Of a stretch of DNA of 29,670 bases, positions 9,097-17,410 are shown piece after piece. The notes below the pieces were generated by a model that saw only the letters and a list, made by a program, of their open reading frames with translations, was not told the origin of the DNA and ran no database searches. Position 1 is the stretch's first letter, and every line of letters starts with the position of its first letter. Source of the DNA: CAZEAN01 sp964510225 (lineage in GTDB: Bacteria > Planctomycetota > Planctomycetia > Isosphaerales > Isosphaeraceae); contig CAZEAN010000073.1 in the NCBI GenBank assembly GCA_964510225.1, positions 1-29,670 on the forward strand, read 5' to 3'. A program made the position numbers and the translations under genes.

Positions 9097-11109
9097 ATGG
9101 CGACGTTGGGAAATCGACCTGGCTCTCGGAACACGTTTGAGAAGCTCATCGAGTCCGATCCGTCGATCTTCGAGGTCCGGACCCATTCGGAAGGGCCATC
9201 GGGATCACTCCCGATGACCGACACCATGCTGCGCGAATGGTCGTCGGGCGACTTATTTGGGCTAAGTCAGAACGCGGGGATGGGTTGGGAACCAGGAAAG
9301 ACCACAGCCGACCCTTATCTGATCCTCAGTACGAGCGGTGGCCTCCGTGGCGATGATGGCAAGCCGATCGCGTTGGGGTACCACACCGGGCACTGGGAAA
9401 TCGGGCTCCTCGTCCGCGCTGCGGCGGTCGAACTCAAAGAGCTTGGCGCCTTGCCGTTCGCTGGTGCGGTCACCGATCCCTGCGACGGTCGGACTCAAGG
9501 GACGCCCGGAATGATGGACAGTCTCCCGTATCGAAACGATGCGGCGATCGTCCTCCGTCGCTTAATTCGATCACTTCCGACCGCTCAAGGCGTTATTGGT
9601 GTTGCTACCTGTGACAAAGGGGCACCGGCAATGTTGATGGCGCTCGCTGGCGCAAGTCATCTCCCCGGCGTCTTTGTTCCAGGAGGGGTGACTTTACCTC
9701 CAAGCCGTGGTGAAGATGCGGGCAAGATTCAGACTATCGGTGTTCGCTATGTCCATGGAGAACTCTCTCTTGCCGAGGCGGCTGATCTCGGCTGCCGAGC
9801 CTGTGCAACTCCCGGAGGTGGCTGTCAGTTTCTCGGGACAGCAGCAACCACGCAGGTCGTTGCGGAAGCACTTGGGCTGACTGTACCCCATGCGGCCTTG
9901 GCACCGTCGGGGCAACCAGTTTGGGAGGATCTTGGGCAACGATCGGCCCGCGCGGTCGTCGGATTGCATCAGTCGGACACGACGACCAAGGAGATACTGA
10001 CGGCGGACTCAATTCGAAACGCGATGGTTGTCCACGCGGCATTCGGTGGTTCGACCAACCTTCTCCTCCACATCCCCGCGATTGCACACGCCGCAGGGTT
10101 ACCAAGACCAACTGTGGACGACTGGCGTGAAGTGAACCGTGCGGTCCCTCGATTGGTCAGTGTCCTCCCCAATGGTCCCATGGATCACCCGACCGTCCGT
10201 GCTTTTCTTGCCGGTGGAGTCCCTGAGGTAATGCTCCACCTCCGGGAACTAGAACTGATCAAGACGAGTGCAAACACCATCGCCGGGACTTCTTGGGACG
10301 TCATTCTTGATTGGTGGCGTGATTCAGAGCGTCGCCAGCGTTTCCGCGCAATACTCAAAGAACAAGATGGCGTCGACCCCGACGATGTCATAATGTCCCC
10401 AGACCGAGCTCGGGCGAATGGTCTGACCAGTACCGTGACCTTCCCGGAGGGCAATCTCGCTCCTGAGGGGTCGGTGGTGAAGAGTACGGCGATTGACCCC
10501 CGGGTACTCGATGCCGATGGCGTCTATCGAAAACAGGGGCCGGCTCGAGTCTTCGTCCGAGAGCGTGATGCAATCGCGGCGATCAAGGGACAAGAACCGT
10601 TCAAACCCATTCAACCCGGTGATGTAATCATCTTGATTGGTCGCGGACCGATCGGATGCGGGATGGAGGAAACATACCAAGTCACTTCTGCGTTGAAACA
10701 CCTTGCCTGGGGGAATCAAGTGGCGTTGGTGACTGATGCCCGATTCTCCGGGGTCTCTACCGGTGCGTGCATTGGCCACGTCGGTCCAGAAGCCTTGGCA
10801 GGCGGGCCACTCGGTCGCGTCCGTGACGGTGATCAAATCCAGATCACCATTGATTGTCGGAACCTCTCGGGGAGGGTTGATTTTATGGGTACAACCCCGG
10901 GTGACAACCAAGATCCCGATCACGCCGCGTCAATCCTCCACGCTCGACTACCTCACCCAGATCTCAAGCCCGACCCCGACCTCCCCACTGACACGCTCCT
11001 CTGGGCAACTCTTCAATCCCTTAGCGGTGGAACCTGGGGCGGCTGTGTATACGACGCAACTTCCATCCTCGAAGCCCTTGGAACACAACGTCCGTCGTCT
11101 TCAACGTAA
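9097..11109 (+). CDS. YjhG/YagF-family sugar-acid (D-xylonate) dehydratase, IlvD/Edd superfamily
   Basis: Fe-S enzyme that dehydrates a sugar acid, in E. coli homologues D-xylonate to 2-keto-3-deoxy-xylonate. It closely follows the remembered E. coli YjhG pattern over its length: VRTHSEGPSGSLP, SGDLFG, NAGMGW, GGGCQFLGTAATTQVVAE, FGGSTNLLLHIPAIAHAAG, SALKHLAWG, DARFSGVSTGACIGHVGPEA and the C-terminal GGTWGGCVYD. Fe-S ligands are Cys129 (DPCDG), Cys172 (TCDKG) and Cys243 (GGCQF). The ATG at 9097 has GGAGG 8 nt upstream; a GTG at 9091 lies too close to that site. It stands alone, with no xylose dehydrogenase or keto-acid aldolase beside it, so the substrate in this organism is inferred. Confidence 0.92.
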   Translation: MATLGNRPGSRNTFEKLIESDPSIFEVRTHSEGPSGSLPMTDTMLREWSSGDLFGLSQNAGMGWEPGKTTADPYLILSTSGGLRGDDGKPIALGYHTGHWEIGLLVRAAAVELKELGALPFAGAVTDPCDGRTQGTPGMMDSLPYRNDAAIVLRRLIRSLPTAQGVIGVATCDKGAPAMLMALAGASHLPGVFVPGGVTLPPSRGEDAGKIQTIGVRYVHGELSLAEAADLGCRACATPGGGCQFLGTAATTQVVAEALGLTVPHAALAPSGQPVWEDLGQRSARAVVGLHQSDTTTKEILTADSIRNAMVVHAAFGGSTNLLLHIPAIAHAAGLPRPTVDDWREVNRAVPRLVSVLPNGPMDHPTVRAFLAGGVPEVMLHLRELELIKTSANTIAGTSWDVILDWWRDSERRQRFRAILKEQDGVDPDDVIMSPDRARANGLTSTVTFPEGNLAPEGSVVKSTAIDPRVLDADGVYRKQGPARVFVRERDAIAAIKGQEPFKPIQPGDVIILIGRGPIGCGMEETYQVTSALKHLAWGNQVALVTDARFSGVSTGACIGHVGPEALAGGPLGRVRDGDQIQITIDCRNLSGRVDFMGTTPGDNQDPDHAASILHARLPHPDLKPDPDLPTDTLLWATLQSLSGGTWGGCVYDATSILEALGTQRPSSST

Positions 11110-11378
11110 AAAAGCAACCTGGGTCTGGAATCAAGATCCATCTAAGCGACGCTCGTAATCTCCTCACGGACCGAACCAAGCCAGATCGTGGAGTCGAGCT
11201 GATCGTCATCGAGATCCCCTCGCGAGATGAGATGATCGGCGAACGGTTTCTCCTTCTCCTTCGTCCACGCTTGGAACGCAGCGACGAGCTAAACTTGATC
11301 ATTCAATCCGTTCTGCAGCGCGAGCAAACCAAAGAGCAGATTACAATCAGCAGCCATCTCCGAAGTCTCCTCGGATGA
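11100..11378 (+). pseudogene. Possible gene remnant (C-terminal, PTS EIIA-like pattern)
   Basis: Right after the dehydratase stop, a frame open from within that gene to a TGA at 11376-11378 reads like a real protein: SDARNLLTDRT, GVELIVIEIPS, ERFLLLLRPRLERSDELN, IIQSVLQREQTKEQI, SHLRSLLG. The strand followed by a helix and a final 'T-x-E-x-I' helix is reminiscent of the C-terminal half of PTS EIIA (mannitol/fructose type) domains. No start codon or ribosome binding site suits it, and the N-terminal half is absent. It may be a decayed gene or chance. Confidence 0.2.
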
Positions 11379-11586
11379 GTTAAATTCGCTGAACGGTGCA
11401 TAACAGAACACCAATCGTGTTCCATTGGCCACCCTAAAAGCATGAAGCGGGGATTGGGAGGGTCTGGTCCGATCTGAGGGAAAGTTCTTGCTCAGTTAAA
11501 GAACCTGAGCTTCCGAACGTAATGAGTCGTTCTCTCGTGCGAATACATCCGAGAACTAAACGCAGCAATCTCACCGGAGTTTCTCG
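11379..11586. other. Intergenic stretch
   Basis: No gene seen. A small inverted repeat, GTTCTT (11484-11489) with AAGAAC (11499-11504), has a 9-nt loop and no T-run, so I do not call it a terminator. The end of the stretch carries the ribosome binding site of the next gene (GGAG about 8 nt before its ATG). Confidence 0.4.
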
Positions 11587-11838
11587 ATGAATGCTCTCGA
11601 ATCAAAGACAACAGAGGCGCTGAAACACCGTCAGTTGTTCGCAAACATGGCCCTTGTCACGGTCTGGGTCGGTGCGACCTTTGCGATCGTTGCTTCGTTG
11701 CTTGTGCTGAACTTTCGAGGCGGACTGCCAGTGGAGACTTTCGTGATGTCAGTGATCGCATTGGCAGCATCAGTCCCGGCTTACTTGGAACGTCGGCGGA
11801 TCGATCGTGTCCTGTCGGCACGCCTCGGCGAACAATGA
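11587..11838 (+). CDS. Small two-helix membrane protein, unknown function
   Basis: 83 aa. A charged N-terminus is followed by two hydrophobic segments (about residues 20-42, LVTVWVGATFAIVASLLVL, and 51-66, TFVMSVIALAASVPAYL), then a basic tail ERRRIDRVLSARLGEQ. This predicts a hairpin in the inner membrane with a cytoplasmic positively charged end. GGAG upstream of the ATG supports translation. I do not recognise the family. It precedes the SDR gene by 125 nt on the same strand. Confidence 0.6.
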   Translation: MNALESKTTEALKHRQLFANMALVTVWVGATFAIVASLLVLNFRGGLPVETFVMSVIALAASVPAYLERRRIDRVLSARLGEQ

Positions 11839-11963
11839 CCACCGATTTCCAAACCCGTTGCGGAGCTGTTGGCTCTTGACGCGCGGGGCACGCACCACCA
11901 CTGTCGAGTGAACTTGGTCATAGGACCGCGTCAAGTACAACAGAACCAGTCTGGGGTGAGAAC

Positions 11964-12833
11964 GTGGCAATCCTGGTAACGGGCGGAACAGGAAAACTGG
12001 GTAGTCGAGTTGCAAAACTCCTCCTGGACGCAGGTGCCGAGATTCGGCTCCTGGTCCGTGATAGATCCAGATTGACCGGTTTCGACAGTATTGAAGTTGT
12101 GGAGGGTGACTACTCGAAGCCGGAGTCGTTAAAAAGTGCCTTCGAGGATGTCTCTCGAGCATTCATCGTTTCGCTCCACGGACCTCCGGTCGAAAGAGCC
12201 GCCCTCCACAAGAATGCCTTTGACGCTGCCGCCAAGGCCAACGTTCGTTTTGTTGTCTACACTTCGTATCAAGGCGTTTCAGAAGACTCTACTTTTACAC
12301 TGGGTCGAGACCACTATCTCTCCGAGCAAAGCCTACAAGACACCGGTCTCACTTACGCAGCACTCCGAAACAACTTCTACATGGACTATGCACACAACGA
12401 AGTCCGGAGCGACGGAGTGTTGGCAAGCCCGAGCGGAGATGGTCCAGTCGCCTGGGTGAGTCGGAACGACATTGCCGAGTTAGTAGCCCACCTCTTGTTG
12501 AATCCATTGTCCAGCTCCGAGGCATTCGATGTCACCGGTCCGGAGGCATTGAAATTCAGTGAGTTAGCGCAACTACTCAGTCGCCTCAGCGGTAAGCAGA
12601 TCACGTACCAAGAAGAGACCATCGAAGAAGGACTCGCGTGGCGGCGCAAGTTCGACCTCCCCTCTTGGGATCTTGAGGCTTGGTTTAGCGGAATGGTAGC
12701 GCTAGGCAAGGGGGAAATCGCTGCGGTTAGCAACACCATCGAGCGGTTCTTGGGACGTCGACCCTGCTCACTCGCCGAATTCTACGAACTTCATCCCGAG
12801 AAGATCGAGGCGCTGAAGCAGCACATCGAGTAG
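11964..12833 (+). CDS. NmrA-like atypical SDR, NAD(P)-binding (QOR2-type)
   Basis: Probable NAD(P)H-dependent oxidoreductase or redox-sensing protein of the NmrA/QOR2 group. The Rossmann motif VTGGTGKLGSRVAKLLL (about 5-21) starts immediately after a GTG start codon. Further family features are the core VVEGDYSKPESL, RFVVYTSYQGV, the segment TGLTYAALRNNFYMDY, and WVSRNDIAELVAHLL followed by FDVTGPEALKFSELAQLLS. At 289 aa it has the normal length. The classic catalytic Tyr-x3-Lys is not evident, as usual in the NmrA branch. It converges on the downstream glycosyltransferase (72 nt between stops). The physiological substrate cannot be told. Confidence 0.88.
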   Translation: MAILVTGGTGKLGSRVAKLLLDAGAEIRLLVRDRSRLTGFDSIEVVEGDYSKPESLKSAFEDVSRAFIVSLHGPPVERAALHKNAFDAAAKANVRFVVYTSYQGVSEDSTFTLGRDHYLSEQSLQDTGLTYAALRNNFYMDYAHNEVRSDGVLASPSGDGPVAWVSRNDIAELVAHLLLNPLSSSEAFDVTGPEALKFSELAQLLSRLSGKQITYQEETIEEGLAWRRKFDLPSWDLEAWFSGMVALGKGEIAAVSNTIERFLGRRPCSLAEFYELHPEKIEALKQHIE

Positions 12834-12905
12834 CTTTCAAATCCAGAACAACAGGGGCTAACCCACCAGCGTCGAGAATCGGTCGCCTCAGAGAACATAT
12901 AAGAT

Positions 12906-13607
12906 TCAACGGAGTGGGGGATAGTAGCGGGCGAGGAAGTCGAAGTCGACGCCCGCGGCGGCTGCGAGTGTGAGTCCCCAGTTGGTGATCGTCTGAACCG
13001 CGATTCCCCGTCGTCGCCAGCGTCGAGGGGAGACAACGATCGGGGTCGGCAAGAGGGCAATTCGGCCAAGTCGACTCAGCCGACGACTAAAATCGAGATC
13101 CTCCATGATCGGATACTCGTGGAAGCCGCCGAGTTGTTCAAACGCCGTCCGTCGGACAAAGATCCCTTGATCACCGTAGGGCAAACCGAAAACACCGGCT
13201 CGGAGGTGTGCGGCGGCGTCGATGGACCGGAACGGGAGATCCGGAGCCTCGACCTTCATTCGGAAGCAACCGCCAGGCACTCGGGGGGCACGTTGCATAA
13301 ACGCACGGAGAGTCGAGACCGCACCTGGTCCAAGTCGGCAGTCGGCGTGAAGGAAGAGTAAAATCTCCGATCGCGTAACTGCCGCGCCTCGGTTCTGTTG
13401 GACCCCTCGACCCCGAGGAGTCGGGAGAAGGGTCACACCTGCGGAACGAACGAGCTCAGCGGTGCCATCGGGGCTATGAGCGTCGGCTACGACTAATTCG
13501 TCGACGCCCTGGGATTGGGTCGTCCGGATGCAGTCGATGATCGTGGTTGCTTCGTTAAGAGTCGGGATCACGACGGCGACAGTCGGCCGCTTTGACAAAG
13601 CGCTCAA
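12906..13607 (-). CDS. TIGR04283-like family 2 glycosyltransferase
   Basis: GT-A fold enzyme with the opening VAVVIPTLNEATTI, DAHSPDGTAEL, then LLFLHADCRL (the DxD-like site as HADC) and YGDQGIFVRRTAFEQLGGF with MEDLDFSRRLSRLGR, which is diagnostic of the TIGR04283 group. At 233 aa it is standard length with no C-terminal membrane helices. The start is TTG in a TTGA overlap with the stop of the upstream amidohydrolase, so the pair is translationally coupled. Acceptor and donor are unknown; members occur near radical-SAM and sugar genes in many bacteria. No such genes are next to it here. Confidence 0.88.
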   Translation of the reverse strand: MSALSKRPTVAVVIPTLNEATTIIDCIRTTQSQGVDELVVADAHSPDGTAELVRSAGVTLLPTPRGRGVQQNRGAAVTRSEILLFLHADCRLGPGAVSTLRAFMQRAPRVPGGCFRMKVEAPDLPFRSIDAAAHLRAGVFGLPYGDQGIFVRRTAFEQLGGFHEYPIMEDLDFSRRLSRLGRIALLPTPIVVSPRRWRRRGIAVQTITNWGLTLAAAAGVDFDFLARYYPPLR

Positions 13608-14950
13608 GACTCAAAATCATCCAGTTCGTAGAGACGCTTTGGTGTCTCGTAAAGAACCTCGTGGAGGAGATCTGGCATCAAATCCTCGTTTAAGTAGCCA
13701 TCAATGATCAGCTTCGATGACGCAGCGATGATCGCTCGCTTCACGAGCTGGAGTTTCGCATAGGCCCACTCCACCGAGTAGGCATCGCTGAGGAAGCCGC
13801 CGATCTTTGACATCGGAGTGGCCTGAATCCGGAGTCCGAAAATCCGTTCGATACTCGATGGAAAGAAGTTGTGCCACCAATATCCTGATGTGTAGACATT
13901 AGGGAACTGTCGGGCGAGGACAGCAACCTCTTGGGAGAGGACGTCCGAGGCCATCATCAAGTCAAACCGAACGTTTCCAAACGTATGAAAAACTCGAGCC
14001 ATTTCACTGGTCCATCTTTCCTGGAACCTGGGGATGCTCTTCCCATCGCAGATGAAATACTCGGCGCCCACAGCGATTTGCAACGCCTTCCGTTGATCAT
14101 GATGCCAGGCAAGCAAGGACCAAGTAACCGCTTTGGCAATCTCATCAACTTCAGATTCCGTGGGCAAGGCGTCGCGATCACCGCGTGCTAGCCGAGTTAA
14201 CACTGGGTCCAAGGTGGTGCGATCCGGCGCCCCGAAGCGTTGTTCAATCGGTATAAAGGTATTCGAAAATCGAACCTTATCCTGGAGAGTGCGCTCGAGC
14301 CAGTCCCGTAACATCGTCTCAAGCCGTTCACTCGATGACGGCCGTTCGCCGAAGACTTCCGAGAGAGCTTCGTAGTACTCCAACTTCTGATGACGGCCGT
14401 TGAAGAAGGGTTCGAGATCCGTCGCGACTCCCGGACAGAAGAGATAATGAGCATCGAGCATGAATCGGGCTCGGTCAGCAACCGAGCTTGATCCGTTTCC
14501 TCGATTTCCAAGGCTTGTCACAAATCCCTGTATGTGTGAGCGATTGTTGAGCACTTCAGTCGGCCATGAGTAGTCGCCAACTCGACGACGGACCAGCTCA
14601 GAAACATCTGCAACGTTCGATTCGTTAACAGCAGACCCCTCGAAACCAAAGAGGTCGTTGAGGATCCGAAGGACACACCAATGGATTGCTGTGTTGCGCA
14701 TCCGAGGGAGGTATCGGGCGATTCGTTCTGATTGGGCTTCAGGACCACCGTGAAGCCCGAGGTCGGCACGAGGAATTCCGGCAGCGAGGAGTTCAGTCTG
14801 AACCCAGTGGTAGCTGAGCAATTCTGACAACGAAGCGACCGATGGCTGGTCGCAGTGGATGTGTGTGTGGGGATCGATAATCGAGGTCTGATCAAAAAGC
14901 TGTCCGAGTCGAGCGGCGAGTTCCGGGTGATCCTCAGCCGTCATACGCAT
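13604..14950 (-). CDS. Uronate-isomerase-like amidohydrolase-superfamily protein
   Basis: Looks like the divergent planctomycete branch of glucuronate/galacturonate isomerase (UxaC), a metal-dependent TIM barrel interconverting aldo- and keto-uronates. Seen with Met1 at 14950: the N-terminal metal site DPHTHIHC (His28, His30), LLSYHWVQTELLAAG (a UxaC-like second block), the internal MASDVLSQE and the late block YTSGYWWHNFFPSSIERI, corresponding to the CWWF..PS region of UxaC. 448 aa fits the family (about 450-470). The frame is open to 15172, but the extra 74 residues are Arg/Ser-rich and lack homology, so I start at 14950 (or ATG 14944). It overlaps the following glycosyltransferase by 4 nt. 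Isomerase activity is inferred from similarity. Confidence 0.8.
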   Translation of the reverse strand: MRMTAEDHPELAARLGQLFDQTSIIDPHTHIHCDQPSVASLSELLSYHWVQTELLAAGIPRADLGLHGGPEAQSERIARYLPRMRNTAIHWCVLRILNDLFGFEGSAVNESNVADVSELVRRRVGDYSWPTEVLNNRSHIQGFVTSLGNRGNGSSSVADRARFMLDAHYLFCPGVATDLEPFFNGRHQKLEYYEALSEVFGERPSSSERLETMLRDWLERTLQDKVRFSNTFIPIEQRFGAPDRTTLDPVLTRLARGDRDALPTESEVDEIAKAVTWSLLAWHHDQRKALQIAVGAEYFICDGKSIPRFQERWTSEMARVFHTFGNVRFDLMMASDVLSQEVAVLARQFPNVYTSGYWWHNFFPSSIERIFGLRIQATPMSKIGGFLSDAYSVEWAYAKLQLVKRAIIAASSKLIIDGYLNEDLMPDLLHEVLYETPKRLYELDDFES

Positions 14951-15196
14951 GCTCCCATTCGAGGGAAGAGATTTAAATGACGCCATTGCAGTCCGCGATC
15001 GATACGATCCCGATCTTCTGCACAGGCCCTGTCTTCTGTCAACTTGTTCGATTCCTAGACCTGACTCCTTCGTAGGACACTGCCGCGGGCTTCCGAATTC
15101 GCTATACTTACTTCTGTAATGAGCACTGACGAACAGAGGATGTTGGTCGGTCTCTGCTCCAAGAAGTCGCAACTACCTGGGACAGGGAGCTGATCC
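14951..15196. promoter_or_regulatory. Divergent upstream region
   Basis: Separates the minus-strand amidohydrolase operon from the plus-strand UVR-motif gene. On the plus strand a TATACT (15103-15108) is a good -10 candidate, about 90 nt before the start, but no convincing -35 is spaced from it. A GGGAG at 15185-15189, 7 nt before the ATG at 15197, is the ribosome binding site. Nothing else recognisable is present. Confidence 0.3.
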
Positions 15197-16030
15197 ATGT
15201 CGCGCGATATTGACAATGCACTCCAAGACTGGCCGTACGACTCTGGGCGTCAGGATGTGATGGCCCGTGAGATTCAGACCAAGGAAGGGCGTACCGTCGT
15301 CCAGCTCCGCATCGATCTTGGCGTGCTCCAAATGGAAATCGACGGCCGACCGGACGGTAATCGGCCTCACGGTCACGCGACTTATCTCGATTTCCTGAAA
15401 CGACGGGCACGGAAGGCCCAACGGCGTGCCGCTTCCTCTAGCGGGATCCAAGAATCTTGGACAATGTCGGTCCGCCAATGTGCTGAAGCTGACCGGGAAC
15501 TGCTTCAATTCTATCATCGACGGATCGCTTTACTCTCACTTCAGCAATATGACCGGGCTCTCCGAGACGCTGAACATAGTCTGGGATTAATGGATCTTAT
15601 TGCCGATTTTGGCCCTGATCCTGATTTCATTAGTCGTCACGAGAGACTCCGGGGCGGGATCCTGTTCGACCACACTCAAGCTGCTGTCGCGATTGCGCTT
15701 GAGGATTGTCGTCCTGAGGAAGCGATCGAGGTCATCCGAGGAGGAATTGGCCGAATCGAGAAGCATCGAGAGAATCTTGATGAACTAGAGGATGAGCTGG
15801 GCACTGTGATCGACCATGCCGAGTTGATGGACTCCTCCGAAGTGATCGAGACTGATGACAACTCGGATGAGAATCTGATCGAGCGACTCCGACAGCTCGA
15901 AACGGAAATCCGACTCCACTTCGACGTCCCGAAGTCTCTTCAAGAACAGCTTGATGAGGCGGTCGAGCGTGAAGAATATGAAGTCGCTGCTCGGCTCCGC
16001 GATCGAATTCGCGATCAGGAAGAACGCTGA
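15197..16030 (+). CDS. UVR (UvrB/UvrC) motif-containing protein, unknown function
   Basis: 277 aa, soluble, acidic and mainly helical. The N-terminal third (QLRIDLGVLQMEIDGRPDG) is a short beta-containing domain I know only as planctomycete-type hypothetical sequence. The middle is helical and TPR-like (REL..YHRRIALLSLQQYDRALRDAEHSLGLMDLI). The C-terminus is a UVR motif, LQEQLDEAVEREEYEVAARLRDRI (about 250-273), the helical hairpin that mediates UvrB-UvrC contact and also occurs in McsA and Clp adaptors. No nuclease or helicase motifs are present. It could be an adaptor or scaffold, but I cannot assign a process. It is the only gene of its transcript and converges on the PyrK-like gene (41 nt apart). 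Confidence 0.8.
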   Translation: MSRDIDNALQDWPYDSGRQDVMAREIQTKEGRTVVQLRIDLGVLQMEIDGRPDGNRPHGHATYLDFLKRRARKAQRRAASSSGIQESWTMSVRQCAEADRELLQFYHRRIALLSLQQYDRALRDAEHSLGLMDLIADFGPDPDFISRHERLRGGILFDHTQAAVAIALEDCRPEEAIEVIRGGIGRIEKHRENLDELEDELGTVIDHAELMDSSEVIETDDNSDENLIERLRQLETEIRLHFDVPKSLQEQLDEAVEREEYEVAARLRDRIRDQEER

Positions 16031-16071
16031 TTGATCGGGAATCTCGTTGTCCGCTTGGCTTGTGCCGAAGC

Positions 16072-16959
16072 CTAATGATTCCAGTCAACAAGATGGGCCG
16101 GCACGATCGGCCCCTCGACGCAAGTCCTCTTATAGTCGACACTCCCGTCCGCCTCCCGGATCGGGACCACACAGCTAAAGCAGGCACCAAAGCCGCACGC
16201 CATGTGATTTTCGAGGGAGACAAGGCAGGGTATCCGCTCGCGATCGGCAATTTTCGAGAGTTCCGCGAGCATCGGATGTGGACCGCAACCGACCATGAGT
16301 TCGGGACGTTCCGTACCGCTCTCGATCAATCGTTGTTCGAGTAGCTCGGTCACGTAACCGGAGTGGCCTTTTGAACCGTCGTCGGTAGCCAGATCGACCC
16401 CAATTCCTGCCTCCTCAAAATCAGGAACGCCCGCTGCTAAGTTCGCTGTTCGGACTCCATAAATCAGGTGAGCTTCGGCGACTTGTTGGTCGGGTTGCAT
16501 GGAGCGATCACCGTACGATCGTCTCCCCAACCACCAACGTCCCAACGCCAAGAACGGAGTCTGACCAATCCCACCGCCAATAAAAAACACCTTTTTGACT
16601 CCGCCACTGGGTGGTTCGCTGAAGCCATTGCCTAGCGGTCCCCAGAGCCTCAATTGATCTCCAAATGCCCGTTCTGCCAGCGTAGCAGTCCCCCGACCGA
16701 GTACGAGGTAGACCAGGTCAAGAAATTCGGGAGTTCCGGAAGGACCATCGACGGTGTCGTATAGGGCGAATGGTCGGCCCAACAACGGATCAGAAGCCCA
16801 CAGGGTCGTGGGGCGAATCATAACAAACTGTCCAGGAAGGATCGAAGCTGCAATCCTCGGCGCTCGGAGTCGGATTCGATAAGTCCGCTCAGCGATCTGA
16901 AGATTCTCGACAACATTGACCGTTTCCTGTTGAGCGGTCTCGGGGACGACTGCTTCCAT
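16072..16959 (-). CDS. pyrK: Dihydroorotate dehydrogenase electron-transfer subunit-like flavoprotein (PyrK family)
   Basis: FAD and [2Fe-2S] protein of the ferredoxin-reductase superfamily. In class 1B dihydroorotate dehydrogenase it passes electrons from the PyrD subunit to NAD+. Seen: an N-terminal FAD-binding barrel with LPGQFVMIRP and LLGRPFALYD, an NAD-binding Rossmann part FFIGGGIGQTPFLALG and MVGCGPHPML, and the C-terminal cluster motif CGFGACFSCVVP followed by KRTCVEGP, giving four Cys ligands. I chose the ATG at 16957-16959, which trims 24 unsupported residues from the longer frame. About 295 aa is somewhat longer than typical PyrK (about 250-260). No pyrD is adjacent, so the partner must be elsewhere. 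Confidence 0.85.
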   Translation of the reverse strand: MEAVVPETAQQETVNVVENLQIAERTYRIRLRAPRIAASILPGQFVMIRPTTLWASDPLLGRPFALYDTVDGPSGTPEFLDLVYLVLGRGTATLAERAFGDQLRLWGPLGNGFSEPPSGGVKKVFFIGGGIGQTPFLALGRWWLGRRSYGDRSMQPDQQVAEAHLIYGVRTANLAAGVPDFEEAGIGVDLATDDGSKGHSGYVTELLEQRLIESGTERPELMVGCGPHPMLAELSKIADRERIPCLVSLENHMACGFGACFSCVVPIREADGSVDYKRTCVEGPIVPAHLVDWNH

Positions 16960-17410
16960 CGGTCCACTTCCTTGAGGATTCAACGACGCTCGGAGTGTAT
17001 CGGGCCAATTCAAAAGGAGTACGGGACTCAAGGTTGCGCGGAGGAAGATCGATCAGCGACACGCCGGTCCGGGTTCGCTAACAATCAAGAGCGAAACAAA
17101 GTCTTCAGGGCCGACTTCATTACCTCCTCAAGCCTATGCTAAGATCTATTCTGAATCCAAGGGTCTGACGGATCATGAAAAACGGTCTCGTCGGCGAAGC
17201 ACCACGGCACAAACGCGGCAGATTCTGTTGGAACATGGGCAAAGACTGATCAAAGGTCGACGAAAATTTCCAGAGATCTCGACGAGTTGGGACTGGAATC
17301 TCATCTGCTTAAACTTGTATAGTTGATAGTTTGGCCGAGCTGTAATCAGCAATCTACGGCTTGATAGTTGCGACGGCAAGAGCGTCCGAGAGGCGCAGGA
17401 ATCGTAGAAC
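16960..17410. other. Divergent intergenic region
   Basis: About 450 nt between the PyrK-like gene (minus) and the pseudouridine synthase (plus). It contains no convincing gene. The plus-strand promoter candidate listed separately lies here. It may also carry the minus-strand promoter of the PyrK-like gene, which I could not locate. Confidence 0.45.
17287..17315 (+). promoter_or_regulatory. Possible sigma70-type promoter for the pseudouridine synthase gene
   Basis: TTGGGA (17287-17292), 17-nt spacer, TAAACT (17310-17315). Each box matches 4 of 6 consensus bases, about 95 nt upstream of the ATG at 17411. Confidence 0.25.

Noticed and set aside
14951..15172. N-terminal 74-residue extension of the uronate-isomerase-like protein
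   Set aside because: The residues are Arg/Ser-rich without homology, and Met codons at 14950 and 14944 place the start at the normal distance from the metal-binding HxH.
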